Positions 16,150 through 25,545 of a stretch of DNA of 37,146 nt are shown piece by piece. Numbering within the stretch: position 1 is the stretch's first letter; every line of letters begins with the position of its first letter. The position numbers and the translations under genes were made by a program. The stretch spans positions 1-37,146 of the forward strand of contig JAABPY010000037.1 in NCBI GenBank assembly GCA_011391735.1. The letters are read 5' to 3'. This stretch comes from Sulfuricurvum sp. (GTDB taxonomy: Bacteria; Campylobacterota; Campylobacteria; Campylobacterales; Sulfurimonadaceae). The notes under the pieces are model-generated. The model was not told the origin of the DNA. It saw nothing but the letters and a program-made list of their open reading frames with translations, and did not search any database.

Positions 16150-17373
16150 TTACACTATTTTTACATTAACAGCATCTACGCCATTGTATTGATATCCGCC
16201 TGCATTCCAGCCGATCTCATCGGGCATTGGTTGAATATTACCAATACGGTTGATCGCACGAACCATAATGGTATACTCCCCCTTGGCTTTGGGTTCCCAG
16301 CTGTAGTTCCATTGGCGATAGGCGTATTTGCCATTGTCTTTTTGAAGAGTGGTCGCACCCCAACTCTTGCCACTATCAAGGGAGATCATCACCTCTTTAA
16401 TCCCTTTTCCTTGGTCAAAGGCGATTCCCGTTACGTTAATGCGAGACCCTTTTTTGATGACGGTATTAGGGGTAGGATAGCCAATAACTGATTTAACTTT
16501 CATCACAGCGATGGGCTTACGTTTGTATTCGAAATCTCCCCCTGAGATGACACATTCACAGTCATTATCGGGGACAGTGTAGGCGACATCCATAAAGAAA
16601 CTTTTGCGATACTCATCCATAACGGTGATTTCAGAGAGCATTTTGACCCAACTGTCTGAGAAATGCCCCGGAATGATCAGCTTGAGAGGAAAGCCATTGA
16701 GATAAGGGATATCTTCCCCATTCATCGAGTAAGCAACAATAATGTCACCGCTAAGAGCTTCATCAATTTCCATTTCGCGGAAAAACTTCGGAGTTTCATC
16801 GACTGCTGGTTTTTCGAGTCCATTGAGACCGACAAATTTAGCGGTTGCTTGAACCCCTGCCATAGCGAGGATGTCTTTGAGTCTGGCCCCTTTCCATACG
16901 GCACACCCCATTGCTCCATGACCCCATTGAACACCGTGAGTTGCTTGACCCGAACTGGCGTAAAATTTACGGCTATTTCCACCGCACTGGAGTACGCTTG
17001 TGATCTCTACGGGTTCAAATTTGGATTTCAAATCATCAACGCTAAGGGAGAGTGGTTTCTCAACAGAGCCTTTGACTTCAAGACGAAACGTTTCAAGATC
17101 AATATACATCGGAATATCCGGCATATGCCATCGGACGAAAAACTGATCATTAGGGGTAATGGTTTTAGTGAAAATATCACGAGAAGATTCCAAAAGTGGA
17201 GGACGATCCGAAATCGTTTTCATCGGTTTCTTCTCTGGGAACGCAATAACGGGAGGGACAAACTCTCCTGTAGTATCTGTTATGATTTTTTTGGAGCTTT
17301 CCTTACCCAACAGAGTTGATGCGCCAAGAAGCAGTCCAGCACCTAAAAAATTTCGTCGATTAATTTTATTCAT
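16150..17373 (-). CDS. sorA: Sulfite:cytochrome c oxidoreductase molybdopterin subunit (SorA-like)
   Basis: 407 residues. Twin-arginine signal INRRNFLGAGLLLGAS, so exported folded by Tat. Sulfite-oxidase fold: QFFVRWHMPDIP, EVKGSVEKPLSLS, and the molybdenum-ligand Cys in VLQCGGNSR (Cys about 130), then WGHGAMGCAVWKGARL and NGFPLKLIIPGH, and a C-terminal dimerisation domain from about 290. It oxidises sulfite to sulfate. SoxC is the near relative; the adjacent small cytochrome and lack of sox genes here favour SorA. The gene is 48 bases after queA, with a possible -10 (TATGAT or GATAAAAT) in that gap, so it may also have its own promoter. Confidence 0.9.
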   Translation of the reverse strand: MNKINRRNFLGAGLLLGASTLLGKESSKKIITDTTGEFVPPVIAFPEKKPMKTISDRPPLLESSRDIFTKTITPNDQFFVRWHMPDIPMYIDLETFRLEVKGSVEKPLSLSVDDLKSKFEPVEITSVLQCGGNSRKFYASSGQATHGVQWGHGAMGCAVWKGARLKDILAMAGVQATAKFVGLNGLEKPAVDETPKFFREMEIDEALSGDIIVAYSMNGEDIPYLNGFPLKLIIPGHFSDSWVKMLSEITVMDEYRKSFFMDVAYTVPDNDCECVISGGDFEYKRKPIAVMKVKSVIGYPTPNTVIKKGSRINVTGIAFDQGKGIKEVMISLDSGKSWGATTLQKDNGKYAYRQWNYSWEPKAKGEYTIMVRAINRIGNIQPMPDEIGWNAGGYQYNGVDAVNVKIV

Positions 17374-17421
17374 AAAAATGCCTTACAAGTTAATGGTGTA
17401 TTTTATCATAACTTGAGAGAT

Positions 17422-18462
17422 TTAGAGTATCAGCATCGCATCCCCATACGAGAAAAAGCGATATTTTTGATCGATTGCTTCGTCATAAATACGGTGTGTC
17501 TCTTCCAATCCAACAAAGGAAGCAACAAGCATCAATAATGTTGACTGGGGTAAATGAAAATTAGTAAGGAGATGATTGACTCTTTTGGGTGGATTATTGG
17601 GGTGTAAGAAGAGATTGGCTTCTCCGTGAAGTTCTCCTGAGCGGGCGTGGTATTCAATCGTTCGTGTTGAGGTTGTTCCCACACACAAAAGGGGAAGATC
17701 ACTTTGGATAAGGGTATGTGCCTCCTTGGAGATATTGAAATACTCCGAGTGCATAGGGTGATCGGTGATGACTTCGGCTTCGACGGGCTTGAATGTCCCT
17801 GATCCTACATGAAGGGTGACGAATGCGTTGGAGTGTGAAGCGCAAACTACCTCAAAAAGTTCATCGGTAAAATGTAGCGATGCAGTAGGGGCAGCAACAG
17901 CCCCCTCGTGGTGGGCAAAGACACTTTGATATTCCCGTTCATCTTCACTGTTGTCCTCACGTCCGAGATAAGGGGGTAATGGTATATGTCCAATACGCTC
18001 TAAGATAGGGAGAAGCTCTTCAAAACGGATAAGGGTATTTGAAAGATAAAAATTCACCTCACGTGAACCGTCGTCATTAAGGGCTATAATCGTTGCCGTA
18101 AGGTTTTCATCAAAAAGAAGGGTAAATCCCACTTTGACACGCCCTTTGATATAGACATTTAGGGTGTGGGCATCAAGAGGGCGATTGATGAGGAGTTCGA
18201 TGGTACCGCCACTGGCTTTTTTCCCATACAATCTCGCTTTAATAACTTTAGTATCGTTAAAGATGATGGCGCACTCTTGGGGTAAAAATTGCTCTAGTTG
18301 ATCGAACCTCGCATGGGTGATTGAGCTATCCTTTCGGTTATACACAAGCAATCGAGCATGATCTCGAGGATGGATGGGATGGGTCGCTATGAGCTCATGG
18401 GGGAGGGTGTACTCATAGCTAGAGGTAAGAAGTGGGTCTTTAATCAATGGTCTCTTCTTCAT
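17422..18462 (-). CDS. queA: S-adenosylmethionine:tRNA ribosyltransferase-isomerase
   Basis: 346 residues from the ATG at 18462; the track start at 18504 adds 14 residues encoded within tatC. A TTG at 18447 is a third option. Motifs of QueA: YTLPHELIATHPIHPRDHARLLV, IFNDTKVIKARLYGKK, IPLPPYLGRED, YQSVFAHHEGAVAAPTASLHF, TLHVGSGTFKPV, HSEYF, VGTTSTRTIE, LTNFHLPQSTLLMLV. It makes epoxyqueuosine in tRNA from preQ1. Overlaps tatC by 23 bases. Confidence 0.95.
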   Translation of the reverse strand: MKKRPLIKDPLLTSSYEYTLPHELIATHPIHPRDHARLLVYNRKDSSITHARFDQLEQFLPQECAIIFNDTKVIKARLYGKKASGGTIELLINRPLDAHTLNVYIKGRVKVGFTLLFDENLTATIIALNDDGSREVNFYLSNTLIRFEELLPILERIGHIPLPPYLGREDNSEDEREYQSVFAHHEGAVAAPTASLHFTDELFEVVCASHSNAFVTLHVGSGTFKPVEAEVITDHPMHSEYFNISKEAHTLIQSDLPLLCVGTTSTRTIEYHARSGELHGEANLFLHPNNPPKRVNHLLTNFHLPQSTLLMLVASFVGLEETHRIYDEAIDQKYRFFSYGDAMLIL

Positions 18463-19219
18463 CTTCGATAAAGTGTTCCTCTTTGGGGGCAGGGTTGACG
18501 GCACGAACGATCAAGATGGAAAGTCCATACAAAAGTACCAATGGTGCTGCCATTAAGAGTTGGCTAATAACATCGGGAGGGGTTAAAATAGCGGCGATAA
18601 TAAAGATAATAACAACGGCATAACGGAAAAAATTAATCATCATTCTATCATCAATGAGCCCCAAAAGGGCAAGAAAATAACAGACAACGGGAAGTTCAAA
18701 GGCAAGCCCAAAACCAAAGAGAATTTTGGTAAAAAACTCAACGTATTCTCCGATGTTATACATCGGAACAAAAGAGGCACTCCCAAATTCGATGAAAAAA
18801 GCAAATCCAAGGGGGGTTACCAAATAATAGGCAAAAGCCGCCCCAACTAAGAACATTCCAGTACCACCGACAACGATGGGAATCATCATTTTTTTCTCAT
18901 TGGCATACAAGCCAGGGGCAATAAAGAGCCATATTTGGGATAATAATACAGGTAAGGCAGCAAGAAGCCCTGCAAACAAGGAAACCTTCATAGCGACAAA
19001 AAAGGCTTCCGATAGTTCTCGCGTAACGATCATCCCCATGGCTGCTTTAGGGGAAATTTTAGCGGTGGAGACCAATGCCGTTACCAAAGGTTTGGTAATC
19101 CATGCGAGGATAGCATCGTGGAAGTTCCACATCACAATAGACATAATAATGACAGCCACAACACTGATACCTAGCCGTTTTCGTAATTCGGCTAAATGGG
19201 GACGTATATCATCAAACAT
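18440..19219 (-). CDS. tatC: Sec-independent translocase subunit TatC
   Basis: 259 residues, six TM helices. N-terminal cytoplasmic motif IRPHLAELRKRLG and the second conserved loop FAFFIEFGSASFVP lead to the pattern of TatC; PLGFAFF and the conserved LSQIWLFIAPGLYANEKK loop are present. It recognises twin-arginine signals together with TatB. Starts on a TAATG overlap with tatB. The C-terminus is acidic (EEHFIEDEEETID). The Tat substrate SorA is encoded two genes downstream. Confidence 0.96.
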   Translation of the reverse strand: MFDDIRPHLAELRKRLGISVVAVIIMSIVMWNFHDAILAWITKPLVTALVSTAKISPKAAMGMIVTRELSEAFFVAMKVSLFAGLLAALPVLLSQIWLFIAPGLYANEKKMMIPIVVGGTGMFLVGAAFAYYLVTPLGFAFFIEFGSASFVPMYNIGEYVEFFTKILFGFGLAFELPVVCYFLALLGLIDDRMMINFFRYAVVIIFIIAAILTPPDVISQLLMAAPLVLLYGLSILIVRAVNPAPKEEHFIEDEEETID

Positions 19220-19614
19220 TAAACATTCTCTTCAGGTGGATTGATGGGTCTTGGTTTGGGGGTAAAGGTGACCGCTTCAGGTTCTTTTGGAGCCATTGGG
19301 GTAACGATAGGTGCCTCAAGAGTAAGCTCTTGTTTAACACTTGCTATTTCAGAACCAATTTCTTTGAAGTCGGTAAGCCGTTCTAGTTCGCTACTGGCAT
19401 TGAGCAACTCATTCTTATACGCTAATGCCTCTTGTTTCATTTCGGAGAATTTCATCTCCTCTTCGATAGTCGCTTTGGCAGTATTGACTGTCCCTTTGAC
19501 GCTACGAAAAAACTTGGCGATACTCACCATGGTTTCTGGGAGTTTGTCTGGTCCCAAAAAGAGGACTGCAATAACCGCAATCAATAAAATTTCGCCGATG
19601 CCCATACCAAACAT
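19219..19614 (-). CDS. tatB: Sec-independent translocase subunit TatB
   Basis: 131 residues: short N-terminal TM (GIGEILLIAVIAVLFLGPDKLPE), amphipathic helix about 25-50, long charged helix to about 95, and a Pro-rich tail (KPRPINPPEENV). The FGMGIGEI start and GPDKLP hinge are TatA/B marks; the length and long helix favour TatB. No tatA lies in this window. Placed between hemW (46 bases upstream) and tatC. Confidence 0.93.
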   Translation of the reverse strand: MFGMGIGEILLIAVIAVLFLGPDKLPETMVSIAKFFRSVKGTVNTAKATIEEEMKFSEMKQEALAYKNELLNASSELERLTDFKEIGSEIASVKQELTLEAPIVTPMAPKEPEAVTFTPKPRPINPPEENV

Positions 19615-19660
19615 AATTAGTCACTTCATTTTAAGATAGTGCAATTTTAGCGAAACTTTT

Positions 19661-20722
19661 TTAATATCCCTCAACACGCAGGGCTATTTCGTCGGCTAAC
19701 AAAAAATTAGGGTTAAAATAGCGACCATTTTGGTATTCGAGTATCTTTTCTCGTGTCAGTAAATCTGCCTCTTTTTTTTGTTGTAAGGTGAGATTTTTTT
19801 CATCTACCCCGACACAACTGCGAAATCCTAAAAAAAGTTTTTCACTTAAAAGTGCCTCGGGGGTTAAATTCTCTTCGGTAATTTCCAAAGGGTGCTTGAT
19901 GTAATGTTCAATATTAGTGAAGGGGTAGAAGCGTGTAGTGTCTAAAAATCCAACCGCACCTGCCCCTAAACCGATGTAGTTTTTTCCCTCCCAATAGCCA
20001 AGATTATGGGCGGATTGTGTTTTTCCAAAGTTGGAAATTTCGTACTGCTGAAATCCACGTGACTCTATTTCTTCAAACAGCCATTGGGTCATTTCAAGTT
20101 CTTCACGGGCAAGTTCAGGGGTTTTTTCAAAGGCTGTGTGTTCTTCGATGGTGAGGGAATAGAGGCTAATGTGATCGATAGGGAGGGAAAAAGCTTCTTG
20201 TAGGTCATTGTACAATAGCTCTTTTGTATCTCCTGCAACCCCATAGATGAGATCAAGAGAGAGGTGTTTAAACCCTATCTTTGAGCCGTTTTTAATCGCT
20301 TCGAGTGCGTGTACCGTGTTATGGGCACGTCCCAAAACTTTGAGTTTTTCATCATTAAAACTTTGTACCCCAAAACTGATCCGATTGACTCCTAGCGCAT
20401 ACATCCCCTCTAGCCATTCGTAGGTGGCACTGTTGGGATTGGCTTCGGAGGTGATCTCTGCATTGGGGGCTAAAAAAGGGGCAATGGTCTCAAAAATATT
20501 CTTATAGAAAATGGGGTCAACGGTAGAGGGGGTTCCCCCACCGATAAAGACAGTTTCGATGGTGTTGGTCTCGCTGACACCAAAACGTTCCAGCTCATAA
20601 GCAAGCTGCAAGGACAAAGCATGCATGTATTTTTCACGTTGAGAAAACTTATCAACGTAGGAATTAAAAGCACAATAGGAGCATTTGCTGTCGCAAAAAG
20701 GGATATGTATGTATAAAAGCAT
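19661..20722 (-). CDS. hemW: HemW radical SAM heme chaperone (coproporphyrinogen oxidase-like)
   Basis: 353 residues. Radical SAM signature YIHIPFCDSKCSYCAFNSY (CxxxCxxC plus the HemW-type Phe), FIGGGTPSTV, SEANPNSAT, GVNRISFGVQSF, LGRAHN, and ISLYSLTIEEHT. Called CPO-III-related; HemW binds and transfers heme rather than acting as HemN, which needs an extra Cys after the cluster. The start ATG is unambiguous. It is downstream of a diguanylate cyclase gene (21-base gap) and upstream of tatB. A supply of heme proteins such as SorB fits the operon. Confidence 0.92.
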   Translation of the reverse strand: MLLYIHIPFCDSKCSYCAFNSYVDKFSQREKYMHALSLQLAYELERFGVSETNTIETVFIGGGTPSTVDPIFYKNIFETIAPFLAPNAEITSEANPNSATYEWLEGMYALGVNRISFGVQSFNDEKLKVLGRAHNTVHALEAIKNGSKIGFKHLSLDLIYGVAGDTKELLYNDLQEAFSLPIDHISLYSLTIEEHTAFEKTPELAREELEMTQWLFEEIESRGFQQYEISNFGKTQSAHNLGYWEGKNYIGLGAGAVGFLDTTRFYPFTNIEHYIKHPLEITEENLTPEALLSEKLFLGFRSCVGVDEKNLTLQQKKEADLLTREKILEYQNGRYFNPNFLLADEIALRVEGY

Positions 20723-20743
20723 CCGTTATTATACCAATTCTCT

Positions 20744-22555
20744 CTATTGAACGACTTGGTTACGTCCTTTTGCCTTGGCTTCGTATAATAAATCATCTAC
20801 CCGCTTTAATAACTCTTCGGAAGATTCGTTTTCATGCAACGCAACTGTACCGAACGAACAGGTGAGTTTTTCTATCGTCTCAAACGGTTTATTTTCAATA
20901 GCCAATCTCAGGGTTTCAGCAATCTTAACGGCTTCATCGAGATCGGTGTTGGGAAGTAAAATAATAAACTCTTCTCCCCCCCATCGGGCGACAATATCAC
21001 TTTTACGAATTTTCTTTTTCACTAATCCAGCAACTTGTTTTAGTACCGTATCCCCTATTAAATGACCGTGATGGTCATTGACCTGTTTAAAATGGTCTAT
21101 ATCAAAAAAGATAACCCCTAATGGTTTATGTTCACGACGTGCCACATTGATGGCATGCTCATAGATCATGGAAAAATGGAGACGGTTCGCAATACCCGTT
21201 AACTGATCGGTTATGGAGAGTGCTTGCATTGAAGAAATATCGGTAAAAATAACAACGTACCGAAACTGTTCTTGAAAATGTAATACGGAAAGTTTAACAT
21301 CGAAAATAGTGGTTACGTCGTTTATGGTGATTTTGGCTTTGTGATGGATGCTGGGGTGATTGCTGATATATTGGGTCCAACGCTGATCATTGTTCATTGG
21401 CATGAGAAAATCTTTGGTATCCCCCACTTCGAAATACTCACACACGCATTGGTGGTCACGCTGGAACGATTCAATGTTCTCATAGTGAAAATAGTGCAAA
21501 AAAGTTTGATTTGCGGCAATGAGTTTATTCCCATCAGTGACGATAACGGGGGAGGGGATCGCATCGAGGATAGTTTGGCTATACAATTCTTGAAAATTTA
21601 TGGTATCGGCAATTGTATTATAAGTACGGTTAATCACCAGTGCAAGTGTAATCATTAGGGTGAAGGTAATGAAGAGTGTTGCCAGAATCATATTCACAGC
21701 ATGTCTCCAAAAATCAGGAATTTCGCGGATAAACATAACTGCACCGATGGGTTGATTGAGGTAATTCATAATCGATACGCTACTTATGGCATAGGATTGA
21801 TTGTTGTATTTGACAGTAACGCTATCAAGAATTCGATGGTTACTTTTATATTGTTTCAACAACGGTAAAAATCTTGAGGGAACATTGATAGCGATATAAT
21901 CACCCATAGGAAAATAATGGTCAATGTGGGTAAATGTTCCTAATATATTCTGTCGAAGGAGAAAAAAAGAATCATACTCGGTGTATCGATGAATTTTTTC
22001 CGTCAAGTAGGGGGGGGCTATCCCAAATTCAACGGCACCCAAATACTCTCCATGATCGATAATGGGGACAAGGATCCGAAATGCAACCCCTTGCAATCCC
22101 CCTTCAAACCCTGAAATTTTTTTGTGATATTGGTGAATATGGGCGACCATCGAACGTTTGAGTGCAATTGAATCGCCATATTCGCTTGGTTGGTGCATTC
22201 GTAGGAGTGATGTTCCGTCTGCTTTATGAAATTGCAGAATAATCAAGGAAGGATTTTCATTTTTCAACACTTCCCAACGGGGTTGTATCAATCGATAAAG
22301 GGCATCATGATCCCCAGTTCGAATAGTATGGATAACATTAGGAGAATGGATATTGGCATTGGCTCTGGCAGTGTAAAACTGGATAGTATCGCCAATGATT
22401 TGCTCATAATTAATACGGACACTTTTATGGACTTCTGCCATACGCTTATCATCTTCTTGTTTGTCATGAAGAATATAGTATCCCATCACCACCGTTGCAA
22501 CACCAAGGATAATGAGGGTGAGTATGGATAAAATTTTTATTTTCAAATGTTTCAT
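20744..22555 (-). CDS. Transmembrane diguanylate cyclase with Cache-type sensor and PAS
   Basis: 603 residues: TM about 7-28, long periplasmic region about 30-285 that looks like a double Cache (dCache_3-type: LQFHKADGTSLLRMHQPSEYGD, GFEGGLQGVAFRILVPII, GAVEFG), TM about 290-312, PAS-like segment about 330-440 (SQTILDAIPSPVIVTDGNKLIAANQTF), GGDEF domain about 445-600. The catalytic motif is RWGGEEF with an RxxD inhibitory site (RKSD) five residues before it; FFDIDHFKQVND and DDLLYEAKAKGRN are typical. Likely makes c-di-GMP in response to a periplasmic ligand. Contains an 8-C run (coding strand) in the Cache region. Confidence 0.93.
   Translation of the reverse strand: MKHLKIKILSILTLIILGVATVVMGYYILHDKQEDDKRMAEVHKSVRINYEQIIGDTIQFYTARANANIHSPNVIHTIRTGDHDALYRLIQPRWEVLKNENPSLIILQFHKADGTSLLRMHQPSEYGDSIALKRSMVAHIHQYHKKISGFEGGLQGVAFRILVPIIDHGEYLGAVEFGIAPPYLTEKIHRYTEYDSFFLLRQNILGTFTHIDHYFPMGDYIAINVPSRFLPLLKQYKSNHRILDSVTVKYNNQSYAISSVSIMNYLNQPIGAVMFIREIPDFWRHAVNMILATLFITFTLMITLALVINRTYNTIADTINFQELYSQTILDAIPSPVIVTDGNKLIAANQTFLHYFHYENIESFQRDHQCVCEYFEVGDTKDFLMPMNNDQRWTQYISNHPSIHHKAKITINDVTTIFDVKLSVLHFQEQFRYVVIFTDISSMQALSITDQLTGIANRLHFSMIYEHAINVARREHKPLGVIFFDIDHFKQVNDHHGHLIGDTVLKQVAGLVKKKIRKSDIVARWGGEEFIILLPNTDLDEAVKIAETLRLAIENKPFETIEKLTCSFGTVALHENESSEELLKRVDDLLYEAKAKGRNQVVQ
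22010..22017. repeat. G8/C8 homopolymer inside the Cache-GGDEF gene
   Basis: Eight G on the + strand, C on the coding strand, encoding Ala-Pro-Pro. Frame intact. Confidence 0.85.
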
Positions 22556-22701
22556 CGTTACCTACAAATAATTTATATAATTAAAGCTTAAGTGTACTGT
22601 TGTTTTGTTTAACTGGTTAATAAAGGAAATAAAGAGATATTGAGTACGATTATGAAATTTTAATCCCAAATACTTTACAATACCGCTAAAAAAGACATAT
22701 A

Positions 22702-23172
22702 ATGAACCCACAAAAATTTTATCGTCCCAATGTTGCGGCGATTATTGTTTCTCATGAGTATCCCGATAAGAAAGAAATCTTTATCGCAGAACGTAATGAT
22801 ATGAACGATGTTTGGCAGTTTCCTCAAGGGGGTATCGATGAGGGTGAATCGGCTGAAGAGGCACTTTTTCGTGAACTCAAAGAGGAGATAGGGACAAAAA
22901 AAGTTGAGATTATTGCCCAGTATCCCGATTGGATTACTTACGATTTTCCCTCTCATGTTGCGCAACGGATGACACCGTTTGCGGGGCAGAAGCAACGTTA
23001 TTATCTCGTTCGGCTCAAAAAAGGGGCAAAAATTGATTTGGATACAAAACATCCAGAGTTTAAGCAATACCGCTTTGTTGGGATAGAGGGGTTGTTTGAC
23101 CATGTTGCCCATTTTAAAAAACCAGTTTATGAACAAGTAATTTCACATTTTAAAGCGGAGGGATATTTGTAA
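22702..23172 (+). CDS. rppH: RNA pyrophosphohydrolase RppH (Nudix)
   Basis: 156 residues. Nudix box [23 protein letters not shown] preceded by WQFPQGG, the RppH/Ap4A-hydrolase form; further YDFPSHVAQ and [11 protein letters not shown]. It removes pyrophosphate from RNA 5' ends and starts decay. Weak Shine-Dalgarno (AAAAAAGA). The 146-base gap upstream (22556-22701) has AT-rich DNA serving divergent starts. Stop overlaps lysC by one base (TAATG), at the head of the lysC-hobA-holB-folP cluster. Confidence 0.94.
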   Translation: MNPQKFYRPNVAAIIVSHEYPDKKEIFIAERNDMNDVWQFPQGGIDEGESAEEALFRELKEEIGTKKVEIIAQYPDWITYDFPSHVAQRMTPFAGQKQRYYLVRLKKGAKIDLDTKHPEFKQYRFVGIEGLFDHVAHFKKPVYEQVISHFKAEGYL

Positions 23173-24383
23173 TGGTAATTGTACAAAAGTTCGGAGGAAC
23201 GAGTGTTGGGGATTTGGATCGTATCCAAAATGTTGCCAATCGTGTCTCCAAAACACTTAAAGAGGGGCACCAAGTTGTCGTCGTTGTATCGGCAATGAGC
23301 GGTGAAACGAATAAACTAATTGCGTATGCAGAGCATTACACCGCAACCCCTGAGCGCAGTGAACTGGATATGCTTTTAAGTTCGGGTGAGCGCGTTACAG
23401 CAGCGTTACTCTCAATCGCCCTTAATGCGATGGGGCACCCCTCGATTTCTATGAGCGGTCGTCGTGCGGGTATTGTCACCGACAGTGTCCATACGAAAGC
23501 GCGTATTGAGAGTATTGACCCTAGCATTATGCACGCAGAACTTGCTAAGGGTAATGTTGTCGTGGTTGCAGGATTTCAAGGGGTGAGTGAGGCAGGTCAA
23601 GTCACGACGTTGGGTCGTGGTGGATCAGATCTCTCAGCCGTTGCCCTTGCGGGTGCCCTTGAGGCAGATTTGTGTGAAATCTATACGGATGTTGATGGTA
23701 TTTATACCACTGATCCTCGTATTGAGCCAAAAGCACGTAAGATGGATCAAATTAGTTATGATGAAATGTTGGAACTAGCTTCTCTTGGAGCCAAGGTTCT
23801 TCAAAATCGTTCGGTCGAATTGGCAAAAAAACTCAATGTGAACCTCGTTACTCGCTCTAGTTTTAGTGATGCGGAGGGGACACTTATTACAAAGGAAGAG
23901 AATATTATGGAACAACCACTTGTAAGCGGCATTGCCCTTGATAAAAACCAAGCACGAGTATCTCTTGGAGGTGTGATTGATCGCCCTGGGATTGCGTCGG
24001 ATCTTTTCACCCGTTTGGCAGACAATAGCGTTAATATCGATATGATTATCCAAACACTAGGGCATGATGGTAAAACAAATCTTGATTTTACCGTCCCCAA
24101 AACCGAACTCATTGATGCCCAAACAATTGTTGAGCAGTTTGTAGCAGAGGGTGAAATATCTGAAGCAAGTTACGATGAGAACATTTGTAAAGTCTCTATC
24201 GTTGGGGTTGGGATGAAATCGCATACGGGTGTTGCTGCCAAAGCATTTCAAACGATGGCACGTGAAAATATCAATATTATGATGATTTCAACCTCAGAGA
24301 TTAAAGTTTCGATGGTGATTGATGAAAAATATGCGGAGCTTGCCGTACGTTCATTGCATAGTGCCTACGAATTGGATAAATAG
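23172..24383 (+). CDS. lysC: Aspartate kinase
   Basis: 403 residues. Kinase domain begins [19 protein letters not shown] and includes [28 protein letters not shown] and [16 protein letters not shown]; two ACT domains follow about 265-400 ([39 protein letters not shown]), so feedback regulation is likely. First step of the lysine/threonine/methionine/diaminopimelate route. The stop abuts the GTG start of hobA directly. Confidence 0.96.
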   Translation: MVIVQKFGGTSVGDLDRIQNVANRVSKTLKEGHQVVVVVSAMSGETNKLIAYAEHYTATPERSELDMLLSSGERVTAALLSIALNAMGHPSISMSGRRAGIVTDSVHTKARIESIDPSIMHAELAKGNVVVVAGFQGVSEAGQVTTLGRGGSDLSAVALAGALEADLCEIYTDVDGIYTTDPRIEPKARKMDQISYDEMLELASLGAKVLQNRSVELAKKLNVNLVTRSSFSDAEGTLITKEENIMEQPLVSGIALDKNQARVSLGGVIDRPGIASDLFTRLADNSVNIDMIIQTLGHDGKTNLDFTVPKTELIDAQTIVEQFVAEGEISEASYDENICKVSIVGVGMKSHTGVAAKAFQTMARENINIMMISTSEIKVSMVIDEKYAELAVRSLHSAYELDK

Positions 24384-24935
24384 GTGCGAAAATTCGATCA
24401 GTGGACGCTAGACGCTATTCGCACTGAGGGTGCTTCTATGAGTTGGTTTGAAGAGCAACGGTACGAATGGATACCTCAGATTATCAGCGCCATGGATCAA
24501 ATCATGCAAGGGTATACGATTGTTTTGGTCACCGACCAAGAGCGGCAATGGTTTTCCCACTATATTATCGATACGATTAATAAGAAAACCAAAGAGCGTC
24601 CGATGATCCCTATTGTCAAGCTGAGTTCTTTCTATGGTCGTCTTGATCAGTCGATGGATACCGATGCGATGGATATGCTTAGTGATATGCTCGATCTCTC
24701 TTTTAAGGGAGAGTACTTCTTTTGGTATATTGGCAAGGGGGGGGATGAACGACGTGCCGATTTTGTGAAGCGAAGTAACAATGCGTTGATGTGGATGATG
24801 GATGAAAATTATCCCAATGCCCTCTCGCTACGCTCCTACGAATCGCATATCGATATTAAATTGTTGCAACTGTACCGTTTGTTTGACCGTACCTTGGCTT
24901 CTGTCTTATTCGGGGAGATTGATGTTCACGCCTAA
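24384..24935 (+). CDS. hobA: DnaA-binding replication initiation regulator HobA
   Basis: 183 residues from a GTG that follows the lysC stop without a gap. Matches the epsilon-specific HobA in pattern: QERQWFSHYII, KERPMIPIV, YFFWYIGKGGDE, and the C-terminal IDIKLLQLYRLFDRTLASVLF. HobA is a structural analogue of DiaA; it tetramerises and binds domain I of DnaA, aiding orisome assembly. It lies in the same order as in Helicobacter pylori (lysC, hobA, holB, folP). The residues around GKGGDE are encoded by an 8-G run. Overlaps holB by 14 bases. Confidence 0.95.
   Translation: MRKFDQWTLDAIRTEGASMSWFEEQRYEWIPQIISAMDQIMQGYTIVLVTDQERQWFSHYIIDTINKKTKERPMIPIVKLSSFYGRLDQSMDTDAMDMLSDMLDLSFKGEYFFWYIGKGGDERRADFVKRSNNALMWMMDENYPNALSLRSYESHIDIKLLQLYRLFDRTLASVLFGEIDVHA
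24737..24744 (+). repeat. G8 homopolymer inside hobA
   Basis: Eight G encoding Lys-Gly-Gly-Asp. Frame intact. Because HobA is expected to be important for growth, it is a useful control for judging whether such tracts slip here. Confidence 0.85.
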
Positions 24936-25545
24936 ACAGGGGGGGATACTCATTACGGAGCATTTTGAAGAGAGATCGTTAGAGATTGCGCAGGAGTTGT
25001 TGCCGTTGCGCAGTGTCCGTTTTGTGTGCGAAGATTTTAAAATCGAGGATGCCAAAGAGGTAATCGCCGAAGCGTACAAAAGCGAAGAGAAGACGAAAAC
25101 GTTAATTTTAGGGGCAAAAAGTTTTACGATCCCTGCCCAAAACGCTTTATTGAAAATTTTAGAAGAACCCCCTAGAAATATTATTTTTGTTCTAATGGCT
25201 CCCACGAAAAGTACTTTTTTACCGACCGTTCGCTCCCGTTTGTCTTTAAGTGTCGAGAGTACTCCTAAAAAACGTTTATCGCTGAATATTCATCTCTCCT
25301 CGTTGGAACTCAATGACCTTTTTGCGTTTGTCAAAGAACATGATCGTCTCAAAAAGCATGAAGCAAAAGAGCTTATAGAGGGGTTAATGTATCATGCCAG
25401 TTGTGTCGAAAAATTGCCATTAACAGCGCAACAGCTAGTGGGATTTGAAAAAGCATTTCGCCTCATTGAACTCAATGCCCGAATGCAAAGCGTTCTCGTT
25501 ATGCTACTAATGAATTTCCTAAAAGAGGTGAAACGTGATCATTGA
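24922..25545 (+). CDS. holB: DNA polymerase III delta-prime subunit (short form)
   Basis: 207 residues from the ATG at 24922; the first 40 residues in the track belong to hobA in another frame. The signature ALLKILEEPPRNIIFVL and PTVRSRL are those of the clamp-loader delta'. Compared with E. coli delta' (334 residues), the N-terminal Walker A region and zinc module are absent and the C-terminal collar domain is reduced, as far as I know a normal state in Campylobacterota. It works in the clamp loader with DnaX and HolA. Overlaps folP by 11 bases. Confidence 0.88.
   Translation: MFTPKQGGILITEHFEERSLEIAQELLPLRSVRFVCEDFKIEDAKEVIAEAYKSEEKTKTLILGAKSFTIPAQNALLKILEEPPRNIIFVLMAPTKSTFLPTVRSRLSLSVESTPKKRLSLNIHLSSLELNDLFAFVKEHDRLKKHEAKELIEGLMYHASCVEKLPLTAQQLVGFEKAFRLIELNARMQSVLVMLLMNFLKEVKRDH

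Noticed and set aside
16663-17319. 218-residue + strand ORF
   Set aside because: Lies antisense within sorA, has no recognisable domain, and sorA has strong family motifs over its whole length.
20722-20744. Possible link of the Cache-GGDEF protein and HemW as one functional module
   Set aside because: Only a 21-base gap supports it; no shared theme is visible, so it is treated as ordinary operon packing.
22698-22703. TATAAT overlapping the rppH start codon
   Set aside because: A promoter here would begin transcription after the ATG, so it cannot drive this start; it is probably just codon and spacer sequence.
24802-24921. 40-residue extension of holB
   Set aside because: It is hobA read out of frame, rich in Cys and Pro, with no match to delta-prime.
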